Shown in pieces: positions 5,371-6,667 of a stretch of DNA of 6,667 bases. Both the position numbers and the translations under genes were made by a program. Position 1 is the first letter of the stretch. Each line of letters begins with the position of its first letter. The stretch is from positions 1 through 6,667 of the forward strand of contig JAUMVL010000090.1 in NCBI GenBank assembly GCA_030530185.1. The letters are read 5' to 3'. This stretch comes from Clostridia bacterium. GTDB taxonomy: Bacteria; Bacillota; Clostridia; Christensenellales; CAG-138. The notes beneath the pieces were generated by a model, which made no database searches, had not been told where the DNA came from, and saw only the letters and a list, made by a program, of their open reading frames with translations.

Positions 5371-6183
5371 TTAAATAGTACCCTGGTAGATCTCCACATC
5401 CTTGCGGATTGCAGCAAAAGGATTGCCGTCCGCCCGATAGAAATCGAGCTTTTTATAGGCGCTTTCCGAAATCACCGGGCCCTGATAGCCGGATTCTTTC
5501 AAGGCTTTTATCGAATCGAAAAATCTGCTGTCTCCCTCGCCGAAATGCGACATTCCAAGCGCAGAGCCTTTCCCATCTTTGATATGGACCATCGTAAAGA
5601 AGCCTGCAAGCTGTCGGATCATTTGCGGAATATCATGTCCTTTTAAGGCATATCCGTTTTGGATATCGAACCCAAGCCCGAAGTTGTCCATCCCGACGAA
5701 TTCAATCAGTCTGAGATTGTCTTCCAGATTCAGCGTGTTTTCGGATGCGATCTTCACGCCGAGATCCGCGCCCAATTCAGACGCCCATTGCAGCATCTTT
5801 GCCGTATTCAGGAAAGAATCCTCATCCTGAATATCCCCGTCGCCGAAGCTCTGGATCATGAATATCGGAATTTGCATTTGGGAAACCGCATAAAGACTTT
5901 TTTCAATAATCTCTTTGGCGGCATCGTACTTAGGCGTATTCTGGGGATGGCATGGTCCGTATGTACAGAGGCTCATATTGGCGGCGCTGTTTATCGTGAT
6001 CTTGCTGCGTTCGGCAGCCGCAAGATAGGCTTCCTGCACTTCCGGAAACACGGACGGAACGCCTTCCTCATAGATTCCGGTTTCCATCTGGAAAGAGTCT
6101 ATCCCGCAGGATTTCAGCTGCGAAAACAGGGACGGCCCTTTCACCGGCATATACCATTCACATACACCAATTGATTTCTTCAT
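5371..6183 (-). CDS. TIM-barrel sugar isomerase/epimerase (AP endonuclease 2-like superfamily)
   Basis: A 270-residue protein of the xylose-isomerase-like TIM-barrel superfamily, which includes hydroxypyruvate isomerase, IolE, tagatose 3-epimerase and the erythritol-pathway enzyme EryC. These act on sugars or sugar phosphates through a divalent metal. Expected ligands are visible at strand ends: Glu148 in IASENT, Asp173 in GFDIQN, His200 in VHIKD, and Glu240 in ISES. Position +3 after Asp173 is Asn176 rather than the His found in tagatose epimerases. An N-terminal CEWYMP and the NSAANMS stretch (65-71) fit the first barrel strands. No signal peptide or membrane segment is seen, so it is cytoplasmic. 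It starts at ATG 6183 with AAGGAG at 6194-6189, 39 nt after the RpiB-like gene, and ends next to the SDR ribosome binding site. Family assignment is solid; isomerase versus epimerase and the substrate are open. Confidence 0.87.
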   Translation of the reverse strand: MKKSIGVCEWYMPVKGPSLFSQLKSCGIDSFQMETGIYEEGVPSVFPEVQEAYLAAAERSKITINSAANMSLCTYGPCHPQNTPKYDAAKEIIEKSLYAVSQMQIPIFMIQSFGDGDIQDEDSFLNTAKMLQWASELGADLGVKIASENTLNLEDNLRLIEFVGMDNFGLGFDIQNGYALKGHDIPQMIRQLAGFFTMVHIKDGKGSALGMSHFGEGDSRFFDSIKALKESGYQGPVISESAYKKLDFYRADGNPFAAIRKDVEIYQGTI

Positions 6184-6222
6184 GTTCTCTCCTTTTCTGC
6201 AACGTATTTTATACGGTGCATC

Positions 6223-6667
6223 TTATCGGAAATTTTCGTCTTCGATCTTTATAACGCGATTCAAATATCCCTGCAGCTCATCTCTTCTTTCGGGAGACGC
6301 GTTTTTTGCGAAGCCGCTCTCCAAAAAGGCGTCGGCCATGGCAAAAGCCTGCCCCGGACCGACAACGTTTCTGCCCATGGCAAGCACATTGGCATTGTTG
6401 ACAAACGAGATTTTCCCGGCAGTAAACAGGCTTTCGCAGGCAACGCAATAGATTCCCTTGAACTTGTTTGCAACGATGCTGACGCCGGCGCCGGTACCGC
6501 AGATGAGAATTGCCTTTTCCGCCTGCTTGCCGAGAATCATTTTTGCGACTTCAGACGCCGCTTCGGGATAATAGACGGTCGGCCCGTTTTTCATTTGCCC
6601 GACTTCAAGTACATCGTATCCTTTATCCTTAAGATAACGAACGACTTCCTCTTTAAGCGAATAGCCG
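6223..6667 (-). CDS. RpiB/LacA/LacB family sugar-phosphate isomerase, 5' end cut by the window
   Basis: The reading frame stays open from the stop at 6223 to the window edge, giving 147 visible residues. The internal ATG at 6594 is not the start: upstream residues GYSLKEEVVRYLKDKGYDVLEVG align with the first helix and strand of RpiB, so only about ten N-terminal residues (the usual SDHAG region) are missing. The family isomerises aldose and ketose phosphates. The catalytic cysteine motif ICGTGAGVSIVANK is present (Cys codon at 6501-6499), as is the NVLAMGRNVVGPG region. Where E. coli RpiB has the ring-opening His99 in QHNDTNVLA, this protein reads VNNANVLA, so both that His and the nearby Asp are replaced. 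This suggests a substrate unlike ribose 5-phosphate, perhaps one that need not be ring-opened. It is the first visible gene of the operon. Confidence 0.87.
   Translation of the reverse strand, partial: GYSLKEEVVRYLKDKGYDVLEVGQMKNGPTVYYPEAASEVAKMILGKQAEKAILICGTGAGVSIVANKFKGIYCVACESLFTAGKISFVNNANVLAMGRNVVGPGQAFAMADAFLESGFAKNASPERRDELQGYLNRVIKIEDENFR

Larger units (their letters stand above)
2832..6667 (-). other. Probable five-gene sugar/polyol catabolic operon
   Basis: Five co-directional genes with gaps of 39, 17, 77 and 42 nt and no promoter I can support between them. Transcription runs right to left, and the promoter and any regulator lie beyond the right edge. The set combines two dehydrogenases, two sugar-phosphate isomerase/epimerase families and one xylose-isomerase-like barrel. 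A pairing of RpiB-like and AlsE-like enzymes is known from the E. coli allose operon; an EryC-like barrel with an RpiB-like enzyme is known from Brucella erythritol use. Neither pathway has this exact set. A kinase and a transporter would be expected nearby but are not in view. Confidence 0.7.

Noticed and set aside
5659..6174. 171-codon open frame on plus
   Set aside because: It is antisense to the TIM-barrel gene, whose metal-binding motifs are all intact; no ribosome binding site or domain supports it.
6223..6594. RpiB-like protein starting at the ATG at 6594
   Set aside because: The open frame continues upstream to the window edge and encodes the expected first helix and strand of the family, so 6594 is an internal Met.

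Overview
The window looks like a chromosomal piece of a Gram-positive anaerobe, most likely a Clostridia-class Firmicute (Oscillospiraceae-like). The evidence is indirect: strong AGGAGG-type ribosome binding sites before nearly every gene, a U-tract intrinsic terminator, and Firmicutes-like sequence in the Tex protein and sugar enzymes. No rRNA, tRNA, CRISPR array, insertion sequence or phage gene was seen.

Layout. Positions 1-424 form a non-coding divergent regulatory region. At its left edge a minus-strand Shine-Dalgarno points out of the window, so another gene starts just outside. At its right end are an extended -10 promoter and ribosome binding site for tex. Positions 425-2575 (+) encode a complete Tex-family S1 RNA-binding protein. 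A convergent intergenic region follows, with a clear intrinsic terminator at 2694-2744.

From 2832 to the right edge there are five minus-strand genes in one probable operon, read from right to left: an RpiB/LacA/LacB-family isomerase (cut by the window edge), a TIM-barrel sugar isomerase/epimerase, a short-chain dehydrogenase, a zinc-dependent medium-chain dehydrogenase, and a ribulose-phosphate/allulose-phosphate 3-epimerase-family protein. Gaps are 39, 17, 77 and 42 nt, and the four starts inside the window each have a ribosome binding site.

Taken together, the five genes resemble a catabolic module for a rare sugar or polyol. Two NAD(H)-type dehydrogenases could oxidise hydroxyl groups, the TIM-barrel enzyme could interconvert keto/aldo forms or epimers, and the RpiB-like and Rpe-like enzymes could feed a sugar phosphate into central metabolism. 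No kinase, transporter or regulator is in the window, so the substrate cannot be named. The two sugar-phosphate enzymes depart from housekeeping RpiB and Rpe at active-site positions, which suggests a specialised substrate. The most striking unexplained element is a perfect 17-bp inverted repeat inside the operon whose T-run points against the direction of transcription.
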